64,000 bases of DNA from UBA10649 sp965278945. GTDB lineage: Bacteria; Actinomycetota; Actinomycetes; S36-B12. Of the stretch, positions 48,929-57,903 are shown piece after piece. The translations under genes and the position numbers were made by a program. The notes below the pieces were generated by a model. That model saw only the letters and a list, made by a program, of their open reading frames with translations, was not told the DNA's origin and searched no databases. Within the stretch, counting starts at the first letter, position 1. Every line of letters starts with the position of its first letter. The DNA is taken from NCBI GenBank assembly GCA_965278945.1, contig OZ257128.1, forward strand, positions 2,728,001-2,792,000, given 5' to 3'.

Positions 48929-48954
48929 ATACCCGCGGTTGGGGCGGACTAAAC
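48929..48954 (-). promoter_or_regulatory. SigB/F-type promoter of the lipoprotein gene
   Basis: Minus strand: GTTTAG (complement of 48949-48954), 14 bp, GGGTAT (complement of 48929-48934). The -35 is made partly from the last sense codon and the stop codon of rpiB. Confidence 0.65.
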
Positions 48955-49407
48955 CTGCGCCTGCCCGCGCGACTCCTCGAGCGTCGTCAACTGCTCGACG
49001 CGCACCTCATGCCGGCCGCCATCGAATCCGGTGGCCAGGAACACCGTCAGGGCGTCGATGGCGTACTCCGGGGTGCTGAACGCCTCGCCGAAGCACGCCA
49101 CGTTCGCGTTGTTGTGGCGCCTGGTCATCTCCGCGTCCTTCACGTCGCGGATGACGCCCCCACGCGCGCCGGGCACGCGATTGACCGCCATGCAGATCCC
49201 CTGACCGCTGCCGCATACCGCGACCCCGCGCTCGTACTCACCGCTTGCCACCGCGCGACCGACGAGTGCGCCGTAGTGCGGGTAGTTGACGCTCTCCTCG
49301 CTGTAGGTGCCGAGATCGGTGACGTCATGACCTTCGTCCATCAGCCACGACAGGAGCGACACCTTCAGCCGGTATCCCGCGTGATCGGAACCGATGGCGA
49401 TCTTCAT
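48949..49407 (-). CDS. rpiB: Ribose-5-phosphate isomerase B
   Basis: A 152-residue RpiB/LacAB-fold isomerase: IAIGSDHAGYRLKVSLLSWL, active-site Cys in GVAVCGSGQGICMAVNRVPG, and RRHNNANVACFGEAFS. It interconverts ribose 5-phosphate and ribulose 5-phosphate. ATG 49407 overlaps the kinase stop (ATGA), so both are made together. With the xylulokinase-like gene it links pentose phosphorylation to the pentose phosphate pathway. The frame extends to 49806 only as antisense noise. Confidence 0.92.
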   Translation of the reverse strand: MKIAIGSDHAGYRLKVSLLSWLMDEGHDVTDLGTYSEESVNYPHYGALVGRAVASGEYERGVAVCGSGQGICMAVNRVPGARGGVIRDVKDAEMTRRHNNANVACFGEAFSTPEYAIDALTVFLATGFDGGRHEVRVEQLTTLEESRGQAQV

Positions 49408-50837
49408 GACGACTCCTTCGTGGGGCGTGCGGCACCTGACTGCGCGTACTCCACCATCATTGCGCGCCGCTGGCGCAGCAGCCGCGCCGCACTCGCATTC
49501 GGTGTCACCGTCTCCACGCTCGCGAGAGCGCGCGGGTTGCTGGTCCGTCCCGATGCGAGCAGTGCTGCGCCGATGACTGCGGAGTCGGGCGCATCGGTGA
49601 CCATCAGCGACAGTCCCGTGGCGTCGGCGAGCAGTTGGCGGAACGCGGGGTCGTGCGTTCCCCCGCCGATGAGCGGCACCGTGTCGGGAAGGGACTGCCC
49701 CGAATCCTGCACGGCATCGACACCGAGTGCCACCGCCTGCGCGACGCCCTCCAGCACGCTGCGCAGCATCGCCGCGCGGTCGGTCGACAGGCTCAGTCGG
49801 TGCCACGATCCGCGCAGTTGCGGGTTCATGAAGGGGGTGCGTTCTCCCGACAGGTACGGCACGAAGATCGGATCGTCGGGCGCCACGGGCTTCTGGAGCG
49901 CCTTCGCCGCGTCATCGAGTGACGCGTTCAGGCTGCCGAGGATCGACGACAGCACCAGCCCGCCGCTTTGCACGGCTCCGAGGCGGTACCAGCCATCACC
50001 GGCAGCACCTGCCGACGCGAAGGTGTGCGTGCGCAGCGATTCGTCGACGCTCGGCTGCGACATGACGCGGACGACTTGCGCCCCGGTACCGACGGCCACG
50101 AAACCATCGCCCGGACTCAGGCCGAGCCCGGCAATCGCGCATGCCGTGTCGGCGGCGCCAACGGCGCAGGCGAGTTCGCGTTCGACGCTGCCGAGGCGGA
50201 CCTGGCCGACGATCTCAGTAGAAGGACGCACGCGCGGAAGGAGGGCACTGTCGATCCCGAGGCACTCCAGCACGAGTGTCGACCACTTGCCAGCAACCAC
50301 GTCATACATCAGCGTGCCGGACGCGTCACTGGGATCGGTGGCGACGTCTCCGCCCAGGGCGGCGCGAAGCCAGTCCTTCGGCTGCAGCACGTGAACCGCC
50401 TTCGCCATCACCTCGGGCTCGTGCCGCACGAGCCAGGCAATCGTCGTTGCGGCGAAACCCGGAACCGCCGGCGACCCGAGCCGGCTGAGTTCGTCCGCCG
50501 ACAATGCGCGACTCAGCTCGATGGCCTCGTCGACGGCACGCGTGTCGGCCCACAGGATCGCCGGGCGCAGCGGCTTGAGCTCGGCATCGGTGACGACGAC
50601 GCCATGCATCTGGCCGGAGAATCCGACGGCCGAGGGCGGTGGGTGCACGCCGAACACGACGCTCTCGGCGACCTCCCGGGCGGCCGCCAGCCACTCCCGC
50701 GGATCCCCCTCGGCCCAGCCCGGCCGCGGTGAGCGCACGCGATACGGGTGGCTCGAACGACCGGTCACGCGGCCCTCGTCATCGACGATCGCGGCCTTGA
50801 CCGACCCGGTGCCGAGGTCTATCCCGAGAGTGGTCAT
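49404..50837 (-). CDS. FGGY-family carbohydrate kinase, xylulokinase-like
   Basis: A 477-residue FGGY sugar kinase. Phosphate loop GIDLGTGSVKAAIVDDEGRV, substrate region AVGFSGQMHGVVV and LWADTRAVDEAIEL, C-terminal ATP domain VAVGTGAQVVRVM and PLIGGGTHDPAFRQLLADAT. The GQMHG motif and length suit xylulokinase, which would complete the xylose pathway begun by xylA at 6010, but ribulokinase-like relatives are possible. ATG 50837. It overlaps rpiB and is divergent from a ribokinase with only 33 bp between the two starts. Confidence 0.85.
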   Translation of the reverse strand: MTTLGIDLGTGSVKAAIVDDEGRVTGRSSHPYRVRSPRPGWAEGDPREWLAAAREVAESVVFGVHPPPSAVGFSGQMHGVVVTDAELKPLRPAILWADTRAVDEAIELSRALSADELSRLGSPAVPGFAATTIAWLVRHEPEVMAKAVHVLQPKDWLRAALGGDVATDPSDASGTLMYDVVAGKWSTLVLECLGIDSALLPRVRPSTEIVGQVRLGSVERELACAVGAADTACAIAGLGLSPGDGFVAVGTGAQVVRVMSQPSVDESLRTHTFASAGAAGDGWYRLGAVQSGGLVLSSILGSLNASLDDAAKALQKPVAPDDPIFVPYLSGERTPFMNPQLRGSWHRLSLSTDRAAMLRSVLEGVAQAVALGVDAVQDSGQSLPDTVPLIGGGTHDPAFRQLLADATGLSLMVTDAPDSAVIGAALLASGRTSNPRALASVETVTPNASAARLLRQRRAMMVEYAQSGAARPTKESS

Positions 50838-50870
50838 CGCATCACCAGCACGACTGACAGTATCGGCCAT

Positions 50871-51785
50871 ATGGCCGGTCGAGTCCTCGTCGTAGGTAGC
50901 CTCAACGTCGACCTCGTCGTGACCGTCGATCGCCTGCCCGACAGCGGCGAGACGGTCTTCGGACAGCGATTCGACCAGCACCCGGGCGGCAAGGGCCTCA
51001 ACCAGGCGGTCGCCGCTGCGCGGATGGGAGCCGCGGTCGCGATGGTTGGCGCTGTCGGCGACGACGCGTCCGGCGCATGGCTGAGCGCAGTTCTGGACCA
51101 CGAGGGTGTCGTCAGGTCGGCAGTAGCGCGAGTGCCAGGTTCGTCGGGCACCGCGCTGATCGAGGTCGACGCGTCGGGCGCCAATCGCATCGTCGTCGTC
51201 TCCGGGGCGAACGCAGTGGTGAGACCCGGTCAGGTGACGGACGCGATCAGCGCTGTCGAAGGCATCGCGGTCGTCTTGGCCCAGGGCGAGTTGCCACCCG
51301 AGGCTGTCGCGGCGGCGATGGCAGGAGGGCGGGTAGCCGGCGCGGTCACCGTCCTCAATCCCGCGCCCGCGTTCGCCTTCTCTCCCGACGTCCTCGCGAA
51401 CGTCGACTACCTGGTCCCGAACGAGCACGAGGCAGCGCTCCTTACAGGTCGCCCCACGCAGACACTCGACGACGCGAGGGCAGCGGCCGACGAACTCGTG
51501 CGACTGGGAGTGATGTGCGTGATCGTGACGCGCGGCGCGCAGGGTCTGGTGTGGGCTACCGCCGAGGACTCCGGCGTGATGTCTGCCTTCGAGGTGACCG
51601 CCGTCGACACGGTCGCGGCCGGCGATGCGTTCTGCGGTGCATTCGCGGCCGCGCTTGCCGACGGTCACGACCTGCAACAGGCCATGCGCTGGGCGAGTGC
51701 CGCGGGTGCGCTGGCGACCACCGTCGCCGGAGCCGTGCCGTCGCTGCCTAAGCGTGCATCAGTTCAGGTGCTACTGGACGCCTGA
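50871..51785 (+). CDS. rbsK: Ribokinase (PfkB family)
   Basis: A 304-residue PfkB kinase: N-terminal VVGSLNVDLVVTVDRLPDSG, signature 1 in QHPGGKGLNQAVAAARMGA, and the catalytic Asp in DTVAAGDAFCGAFAAALADG. It phosphorylates ribose to ribose 5-phosphate, the substrate of the neighbouring rpiB. ATG 50871 is 33 bp from the divergent sugar-kinase start, so both promoters must lie in or overlap that gap or the opposite gene. Confidence 0.88.
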   Translation: MAGRVLVVGSLNVDLVVTVDRLPDSGETVFGQRFDQHPGGKGLNQAVAAARMGAAVAMVGAVGDDASGAWLSAVLDHEGVVRSAVARVPGSSGTALIEVDASGANRIVVVSGANAVVRPGQVTDAISAVEGIAVVLAQGELPPEAVAAAMAGGRVAGAVTVLNPAPAFAFSPDVLANVDYLVPNEHEAALLTGRPTQTLDDARAAADELVRLGVMCVIVTRGAQGLVWATAEDSGVMSAFEVTAVDTVAAGDAFCGAFAAALADGHDLQQAMRWASAAGALATTVAGAVPSLPKRASVQVLLDA

Positions 51786-51789
51786 CGGC

Positions 51790-53703
51790 TCAGCGCGGGA
51801 CGGGCAGGCCGGTCGTGATCGCCACGCCGTTCCTGGTGACCGTGACGCCGTTCGCGTCGATGGTGACCGGCACGGCCTCGCCGTCGACGCGAGGAACGAT
51901 CACGGTGACGAAGGTCTGCACATCGCCCTTCGGGTTCAGCGCCAAGGAGCGCGACAGCACCGAGCCGGGCTTCTTCTCGCCCCACGCTCCCGTGAACCAG
52001 CCAACCGAGGAGCCGTTGCGAGCGCCCTGGACATCCCATTCGCCCGGTCCGCCCTTGTAGATCTCCACACGCTTGTCGCCAGCAGACAGCGTGATCACGC
52101 CGTTGGCTCCCGCAGCAGCAATGCCAGGAGTCAACTGCCAGCGCTGCGTGAAGACCCGCGGAGCTGCCTGCTTCTGCGCCTTCTTGCCCTTGATCTTCTT
52201 GGCCTTCACGTAGTCGGCCACGATCATCGCGTCAATCGAGCGCACGTAGACGGAGCAGCGCGTGACGTCGACATTGCCCCAGGTGCGGTCGGCGACGCAG
52301 GTGGTGTCGTTTCCGCCCGATGTCCAGTCCGAAGTCGAGGTCAGCTTGCGAACGCCGTTGGACGATACGCGCTTGATGCCGCTGACCGTGAACGATGAAT
52401 GCGCCGGGCGCGACTTCATGAACCAGCGCAGCGAGCTGCCGTTCTCGTAGCGGTACGGGCCGGGGTCACCGATCCACTCGACACCTCGGGAGAAGAACGT
52501 CATGGCCGCGCCGTCGTCATGGGTATGCGCGGTCGCGGGCCGCGCTGACGAGAAACGCATTGAGTAGTAGGTATCCGGGCCGCCGGGCTGCGGGCGCCAG
52601 CCGGCGCGGCCGAAGACGTAGCCGCCGTCGAACGCGGTGTAGACCGGAGTGGGTGGGGTACCCGCGGTGCCGGCCGAGCGGATCCAGTCGGCTCGCCAGT
52701 CGCCCACGCCGAAGGTGCCACGCAGCGACTCGTTGACGGTGTCGCCGAGCGACTGGAGCTGGAAGTCGGGACGCACGGCCTGGGCAACGAACTGGTACAG
52801 CAGACCGCGAAGCGCGGGCAGCGGATCGGCGGGGATTCCGCAGGTCGTCGCCGCGGCCTCGGCCTGCTGCATCAGCTTCTCGATGTACATCGCGTAGTGC
52901 GGTGAGCCCTCGACGTCGCTGCCGTCATCGAAGACGAGACCACGAGCGATCGACACGACGTTCTGCCACGCGCGCGCTCGTCCGGGCGGATCGGCAACCC
53001 AGCAGTACGCGCCCAGCGCGCCGATCTGCCGCGTGAGGTCGGTGTTGTTGGCTCCGGTGCTGACCTCGCGGTGCGAGGTGAAGCTGCGAATCATCGTCTG
53101 CGAGTCGCGGAGTGCTGCCGCCGTGATGATCGGGTCGTTCAGAGTCTGCGCGGCGCAGACGAGGGTCTGCGTCCGCAGTCCGCCGTAGATGGATCCGTCG
53201 ACCCACGCGCCGCGGTTCTTGTTGTTGTCCGCGATCCAGTAGTGGATCAGCTGCTGGAACCGAGCGACCATCGCCGCGTTCTGCTTGTGCACTCCGCGAT
53301 AGAGCAGGGGCAATGCCCAGTCCAGAGAATGGACATGACGGTCGCCGGAGGTGTCGGTGCCGCTCTGGGGCTTCCAGTTCGGATGCTCGCTGAGGTAGTA
53401 GATGCCGCCTGGGCCCATGTCTGCCTTGCCGGCCATGAGTTCCTGCGCCTTGCGCTTCTCGGTCTTCGGCTTGTATGGCGGGAAGAGCGTTTGGCACCAC
53501 GAGCCAAGCGCGGTCGGCAGGACGACGGGTGCGGGAACCGGGGCCGGAACCGGCGTGGGCTCAGGAGTCGCTACGGGGGGCGGGATCGGCGTGACGTCGT
53601 CCGCCTGGGCGACCGGGGAGAGCAGCAGCGCCATGGCAACACAGCCGACCACCACGGAGGTGAGGCCGGCGGACCGCTGGTGGCCTCGCCCCGTTCGTAA
53701 CAT
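51790..53703 (-). CDS. Secreted heparinase II/III-like protein
   Basis: A 637-residue exported protein. Signal peptide (first 35 residues), a Pro-rich linker (TPIPPPVATPEPTPVPAPVP), an alpha/alpha-toroid catalytic domain (about 65-370) and a beta-sandwich C-terminal domain. The heparinase II/III signature ATAHTHDDGAAMTFFSRGVE, with WIGDPGPYRY after it, holds the catalytic His region. A lyase acting on an acidic polysaccharide is likely; the target is unknown. ATG 53703. It is convergent with the ribokinase gene. Confidence 0.85.
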   Translation of the reverse strand: MLRTGRGHQRSAGLTSVVVGCVAMALLLSPVAQADDVTPIPPPVATPEPTPVPAPVPAPVVLPTALGSWCQTLFPPYKPKTEKRKAQELMAGKADMGPGGIYYLSEHPNWKPQSGTDTSGDRHVHSLDWALPLLYRGVHKQNAAMVARFQQLIHYWIADNNKNRGAWVDGSIYGGLRTQTLVCAAQTLNDPIITAAALRDSQTMIRSFTSHREVSTGANNTDLTRQIGALGAYCWVADPPGRARAWQNVVSIARGLVFDDGSDVEGSPHYAMYIEKLMQQAEAAATTCGIPADPLPALRGLLYQFVAQAVRPDFQLQSLGDTVNESLRGTFGVGDWRADWIRSAGTAGTPPTPVYTAFDGGYVFGRAGWRPQPGGPDTYYSMRFSSARPATAHTHDDGAAMTFFSRGVEWIGDPGPYRYENGSSLRWFMKSRPAHSSFTVSGIKRVSSNGVRKLTSTSDWTSGGNDTTCVADRTWGNVDVTRCSVYVRSIDAMIVADYVKAKKIKGKKAQKQAAPRVFTQRWQLTPGIAAAGANGVITLSAGDKRVEIYKGGPGEWDVQGARNGSSVGWFTGAWGEKKPGSVLSRSLALNPKGDVQTFVTVIVPRVDGEAVPVTIDANGVTVTRNGVAITTGLPVPR

Positions 53704-53748
53704 CCGTCACATCATCACCCGAGGAGGGGGTGTTGAGTCAAATATCCC

Positions 53749-54720
53749 TCACGACACTCGGTCCTGGCCGGCAGCCATCTCGTCGATCCTCGCCCGAGCT
53801 GCCTGCTGCGAGGGAGACGCCGGACCGAGGACGAACTGCAGACCGGCGAGGATCGCGCCGACCGCCGGCCGCGTGAGCGCGAGGGGGTACGCCGGCAGGC
53901 CGAGTAGCTCGCGGTGCCCTGCGGGCATCGTCGAGACCGCACCCGCGAACAGCGTGCGATACGCGGGCACCCCCACGATCGGCATCGGGACGTGCCGGAT
54001 GAAGTCAACTGTTCGTCGCGCTGGCTCGTTGCCGCGCAGGTCCGGACCGTAGTCGGCAATCTGGGCTTCCAGCTCCGCGACGCTGCGCGGTGGGGCATCC
54101 ACGCCGACGAGCTCGCCGGCTGTCGCCCACTCGCGTACGTATGCATCCGGCCCGCCGGGGATCGGTCCGCCCCAGGTCCGGTGGGTGGCTAGGAACGAGT
54201 CAGTGAACGCCACGTGCACCCAGCGCAGCAGGTCCGGATCGGTCGCTGCGTATGAGGCCTCGCCGTCGTCCGTCTCGTAGGTGCCCACGACTCGACGGTG
54301 CATGCCGCGCACGCGGCTGCATTCACGGTTCGCTGCCTCGCGGTCACCGAACGTGACGACGGTCAGCCACTGCGTCGTCCCCGCAAGCCGGCCGAGCGCG
54401 TCCTGCTCGTAGCGCGAGTGCTGCTGCACGCCCGCGAGAGCAGCCGGGTGCAGTGCCTGCATGAGCAGGGCGCGGATCCCGCCGACGATTGTCGGCAGTC
54501 CGCCGTGCACCGCCCACGGAGCCGAGCCGGGTCCGAAGTAGCCGGCATCACTGCCGTGCGCGAGCTGCCGGACCCACTCTGGTGAACCCGTGGGATCTCC
54601 CGACACGATGCGGCGAAAGCCGCCGGCGATGCGCTCGCGGAAATCGTCAACGGGGTTAAAGATCACCGCCCAACTGTGCACGCCAATCGACAACCGCGCA
54701 TGTCGAGCGAACCCGGGCAC
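53749..54720 (-). CDS. Oxygenase MpaB-like protein (DUF2236)
   Basis: A 323-residue helical protein of the MpaB/rubber-oxygenase catalytic family: RALLMQALHPAALAGVQQHS, then HRRVVGTYETDDGEASYAAT, DPDLLRWVHVAFTDSFLATH. The His residues in LHPAA and RWVHVA are candidates for haem binding. GTG 54720 is listed; other in-frame starts are possible (GTG near 54681). Actinobacteria carry many copies of unknown substrate. A 17-bp hairpin directly upstream (54721-54764) ends the preceding gene. Confidence 0.8.
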   Translation of the reverse strand: MPGFARHARLSIGVHSWAVIFNPVDDFRERIAGGFRRIVSGDPTGSPEWVRQLAHGSDAGYFGPGSAPWAVHGGLPTIVGGIRALLMQALHPAALAGVQQHSRYEQDALGRLAGTTQWLTVVTFGDREAANRECSRVRGMHRRVVGTYETDDGEASYAATDPDLLRWVHVAFTDSFLATHRTWGGPIPGGPDAYVREWATAGELVGVDAPPRSVAELEAQIADYGPDLRGNEPARRTVDFIRHVPMPIVGVPAYRTLFAGAVSTMPAGHRELLGLPAYPLALTRPAVGAILAGLQFVLGPASPSQQAARARIDEMAAGQDRVS

Positions 54721-54764
54721 GCGACAGCCCGCACTCGGGAGGAGGCACGAGTGCGGGCTGTCGC
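54721..54764 (-). terminator. 17-bp perfect hairpin after the HtrA-like gene
   Basis: Bases 54721-54737 pair perfectly with 54748-54764 around a ten-base loop, 32 bp after the stop of the serine-protease gene and directly before the GTG of the MpaB-like gene. It is G-C rich without a T-tract. Confidence 0.7.
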
Positions 54765-54796
54765 AGTCCCTGCGCGACGGGGATCCGTCGCGGAGG

Positions 54797-55999
54797 TCAG
54801 GAGGTCGAGGACCCCAGGGTTAGAGGAACCTCGATCGTCTGCCCGCCGCGCAGGACGCTGAGGGTGACGGAGTCGCCGGGCGCCTTCGAGCGCACGGTGA
54901 CGATGAGCGATGTCGCGTCCTCGATGGCAACGCCATCGAGAGCCGTGATGGTGTCGCCCACCTGGAGGCCGGCCAGCTCGGCTGCGCCTCCTGCTGTGAG
55001 CTCGCTGACCTGAGCGCCGGGACCGGCGAAGGCGATGTCGAGCGACACTCCGATGATGGGAGTCGTCGAGGAACCGGTGCTCATGATCTCGTCGGCGATC
55101 CGCTTGACGGTGTCGATCGGGATGGCGAACCCAAGGCCGATCGAGCCTGCCTGAGCGCCCGCTGACGTCCCCATGCTCGCGATCGCGGAGTTGACGCCGA
55201 TCACGGCACCGGTGCCGTCGAGCAGCGGGCCGCCCGAGTTTCCGGGGTTGATCGCCGCATCGGTCTGGATCGCGTTGATGAACGCGGTTGCCTCCGCGTC
55301 GCTGCCTGCCGTAACGGGGCGATTCAGCGCACTGACAATGCCCGTGGTGACGGTGCCCTGCAGGCCGAGCGGCGAGCCGACGGCGATGACCGCGTCGCCG
55401 ACGCTGAGTCCTGCAGAGGAGCCGAGCGGGACGGTGGGCAGCGACGTTCCTTCGACCTTGACGACCGCGAGGTCGTAGCCGGGGTTCGCGCCGACCAGCG
55501 TGCCGTCGAGCTTCGTGCCATCGGAGAAGGCGACGACGATCGAGCCACCATCGGCGGCCGGGCCGGCGACGTGGTTGTTCGTGACGATGTAGCCGTCAGC
55601 ACTGATGACGAAGCCCGAGCCGGTGCCGGACCCGTCGGCTCCGGTGACGTTCAGTTGTACGACCGCGGGCTGGACCTTCGCAGCAATGTCCGCGATCGAG
55701 CCTGGCTGCAGGCTCGGCGCGCCGGCGATGGTCGTGTTGGTGATGCTGGCCTCGGGCAATGTCTGGCGAGCGACGACGTAGCCCACGCCACCGCCGACGA
55801 CTCCGGCAAGCACGGCCATCAGGCCCGCTCCGGCGACAATGCCGATGATCGGGCCAGCGCCCAGGCCGGACTTCTTGGCCGGAGGAATGTAGGGGGGACG
55901 ATCGGCGCTGGGATCCAGCGGCGGATAGATCGCCTGCGGGGCGCGCTCGGGGTAGACGTACGGGCCGGGTACCTGACCCTGCGGGGTTGTGTTGCTCAC
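54797..55999 (-). CDS. Membrane-anchored trypsin-like serine protease with PDZ (HtrA family)
   Basis: A 400-residue protein: Pro/Tyr-rich cytoplasmic N-terminus (YVYPERAPQAIYPPLDPSAD), one membrane helix (IIGIVAGAGLMAVLAGVVGG), an external trypsin domain with His in VTNNHVAG, Asp in GYDLAVVKV and Ser in PGNSGGPLL, and a C-terminal PDZ domain (AELAGLQVGDTITALDGVAI). It degrades misfolded envelope proteins. GTG 55999 has AGGAGGAAGAA upstream; the open frame continues to 56173 without features. It is divergent from the Sua5 gene. Confidence 0.93.
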   Translation of the reverse strand: MSNTTPQGQVPGPYVYPERAPQAIYPPLDPSADRPPYIPPAKKSGLGAGPIIGIVAGAGLMAVLAGVVGGGVGYVVARQTLPEASITNTTIAGAPSLQPGSIADIAAKVQPAVVQLNVTGADGSGTGSGFVISADGYIVTNNHVAGPAADGGSIVVAFSDGTKLDGTLVGANPGYDLAVVKVEGTSLPTVPLGSSAGLSVGDAVIAVGSPLGLQGTVTTGIVSALNRPVTAGSDAEATAFINAIQTDAAINPGNSGGPLLDGTGAVIGVNSAIASMGTSAGAQAGSIGLGFAIPIDTVKRIADEIMSTGSSTTPIIGVSLDIAFAGPGAQVSELTAGGAAELAGLQVGDTITALDGVAIEDATSLIVTVRSKAPGDSVTLSVLRGGQTIEVPLTLGSSTS

Positions 56000-56162
56000 T
56001 TCTTCCTCCTCCTTCGTGGCGCACCGGTCGGGGCCACGCATTGATTCTTCGTCGGTATGACAGGGGTTCCGACCAATCCGTTCCGTCTTGACGGGGATCG
56101 GCGCAACCTCTGACGTTCCCCTTACAAAAAGGGCCGAATCGGGCACACGATTGAATACGCAC

Positions 56163-57140
56163 GTGCGCATCACTCCTGATCCGACGGTCGCCGCGCGAGC
56201 GCTCCACGACGGTCATCTCGCGGCGCTGCCGACCGAGACGGTCTACGGACTGGGCGCGCGCGCTGACCTGCCGCACGCGATCGCCCGCGTCTACGCGGCC
56301 AAGGGCCGGCCCGCGGACCATCCGCTGATCGTCCATACGCTCGACGCGACGGCTCTGGACGCCTGGGGTGTCGAGGTTCGCGACTACGCCCGCCTGCTCG
56401 CGGCGGCCTTCTGGCCCGGGCCGCTCACCCTCGTCGTCGCGCGCAGTTCGCGCGCGGGTGACTTCGTCACGGGCGGGCAGGACACCGTCGCGCTTCGCGT
56501 GCCGTCGCATCCGGTGATGCGCGAGGTGCTGCGTTCACTCGCCGAGCTGACGGCAGATGACGCGATCGGCATCGCCGCGCCGAGCGCTAACCGCTTCGGA
56601 CGAGTGAGCCCGACGACGTCGGCCCATGTGGTTGACGAGCTCGCGGTGATGCTCGGTCCGGACGATGTCGTCCTCGAAGGCGGCTCGAGCGAGGTGGGCG
56701 TCGAGTCGACGATCGTGGACTGCACTGGTGACGTGCCCGTCATCCTGCGCCCAGGCCAGGTCAGCCGCGCGGACGTCGAGCGGGTGACCGGCATGCGGGT
56801 CGGCGAGACCTCCGACGTGCGAGCGCCCGGCACCCTCGAATCGCACTACTCCCCGCGTGCCAACGTGCGGATCGTCGAGGCCGCGTCACTCGCCGACGTG
56901 CAGGACACCGACGCAACCACGGGACTTCTCGCGCTCGCCAGCGTGCCGACTCCGCGCGGACTCGTGCGACTGAGCGAGCCGGCTACCGCCGATGACTACG
57001 CGCGCGTGCTCTACGCGGCGCTGCGCGAGGCGGACTCACTCGGGCTAGGAACAGTTCTCGCGGTGGAGCCGCCGAGCGAGGGAGTCGGTGCCGCTGTCGC
57101 CGACCGACTGCGGAGAGCGGCTACTTCGGGGGCATCCTGA
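56163..57140 (+). CDS. Threonylcarbamoyl-AMP synthase (Sua5/YwlC type)
   Basis: A 325-residue enzyme that makes threonylcarbamoyl-adenylate for the t6A modification of ANN-decoding tRNAs. The YrdC domain is clear: HLAALPTETVYGLGARADLP, KGRPADHPLIVH, PGPLTLVVARS, IAAPSANRFGRVSPTTSAHV and GGSSEVGVESTIVD. The C-terminal Sua5 domain starts at LESHYSPRANVRIVE. GTG 56163 is listed; TTG 56151 is possible. The last 20 bp overlap the SDR gene tail-to-tail. Confidence 0.93.
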   Translation: MRITPDPTVAARALHDGHLAALPTETVYGLGARADLPHAIARVYAAKGRPADHPLIVHTLDATALDAWGVEVRDYARLLAAAFWPGPLTLVVARSSRAGDFVTGGQDTVALRVPSHPVMREVLRSLAELTADDAIGIAAPSANRFGRVSPTTSAHVVDELAVMLGPDDVVLEGGSSEVGVESTIVDCTGDVPVILRPGQVSRADVERVTGMRVGETSDVRAPGTLESHYSPRANVRIVEAASLADVQDTDATTGLLALASVPTPRGLVRLSEPATADDYARVLYAALREADSLGLGTVLAVEPPSEGVGAAVADRLRRAATSGAS

Positions 57141-57894
57141 TGCCGCCGTCCAGGCGGATCACCTCGCCGTTGAGGTAGGTGTTCTCCGCGATCGCCTCGA
57201 CGAGGTGCGCGAACTCCGCGGGCGTGCCGAACCGCTGCGGGAACACCGGTCCCTTGCCGAGCGCGTTCATCAGGTCCTCAGACGCGTAGTCATAGATCGG
57301 CGTCTGGATGAGTCCGGGCGCGATCGTGTTGACGCGAATCGCGAGCACTCCGAGGTCGCGAGCCAGCGGAAGCGTCATGCCGACGATCCCGCCCTTGCTC
57401 GCGCTGTAAGCAACCTGGCCGATCTGACCGTCGAACGCAGCGGCGGACGCCGTCATGATGATGACTCCGCGCTCTCCGTCGTCGTTCGGCTCGGTCTTGC
57501 TCATCGACGCCGCGACCTTGCTGACGATGTCGAAGGTGCCGAGCAGGTTCACCGCGATCACGCGGGAGTACCGGCCGAAGTCCGCGGGATTGCCCTCGCG
57601 ATCGACGGTGCGCTCCGCGATCGGAATGCCCGCGCATGCGACCAGCAGGTCGATGCCCCCGAACGCCTCGACCGTCCGCGCGACGGCAGCCGCGACCTGG
57701 TCGGTGTCGGTGATGTCGGTCGGCAGTGCAAGCACCGTCGGCCCGAGCTCCGCTGCCAGCGCCGCCGCCTTGTCGGCGGACACGTCGATGATCGCGACGC
57801 CTGCCGCACCGCCGTCGACCGCGCGGCGAACCACCGCCTCGCCCAAGCCGGATGCCCCACCAGTGACGAGTACGACGGACCCCGAGATTCTCAT
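57121..57894 (-). CDS. Short-chain dehydrogenase (3-hydroxyacyl-CoA dehydrogenase type II-like)
   Basis: A 257-residue SDR: TGGASGLGEAVVRRAVDGGA (NAD-binding), Asp in IIDVSADKAA indicating NAD preference, CAGI, and the active-site Tyr-Lys in YSASKGGIVGMTLPLARDLG. The closing IRLDGGIRMPPK matches the HSD17B10/FadB2-like group that oxidises 3-hydroxyacyl-CoA. ATG 57894 starts it, downstream of the small metallopeptidase gene on the same strand. Confidence 0.9.
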   Translation of the reverse strand: MRISGSVVLVTGGASGLGEAVVRRAVDGGAAGVAIIDVSADKAAALAAELGPTVLALPTDITDTDQVAAAVARTVEAFGGIDLLVACAGIPIAERTVDREGNPADFGRYSRVIAVNLLGTFDIVSKVAASMSKTEPNDDGERGVIIMTASAAAFDGQIGQVAYSASKGGIVGMTLPLARDLGVLAIRVNTIAPGLIQTPIYDYASEDLMNALGKGPVFPQRFGTPAEFAHLVEAIAENTYLNGEVIRLDGGIRMPPK

Positions 57895-57903
57895 GCGCGC
57901 AGG

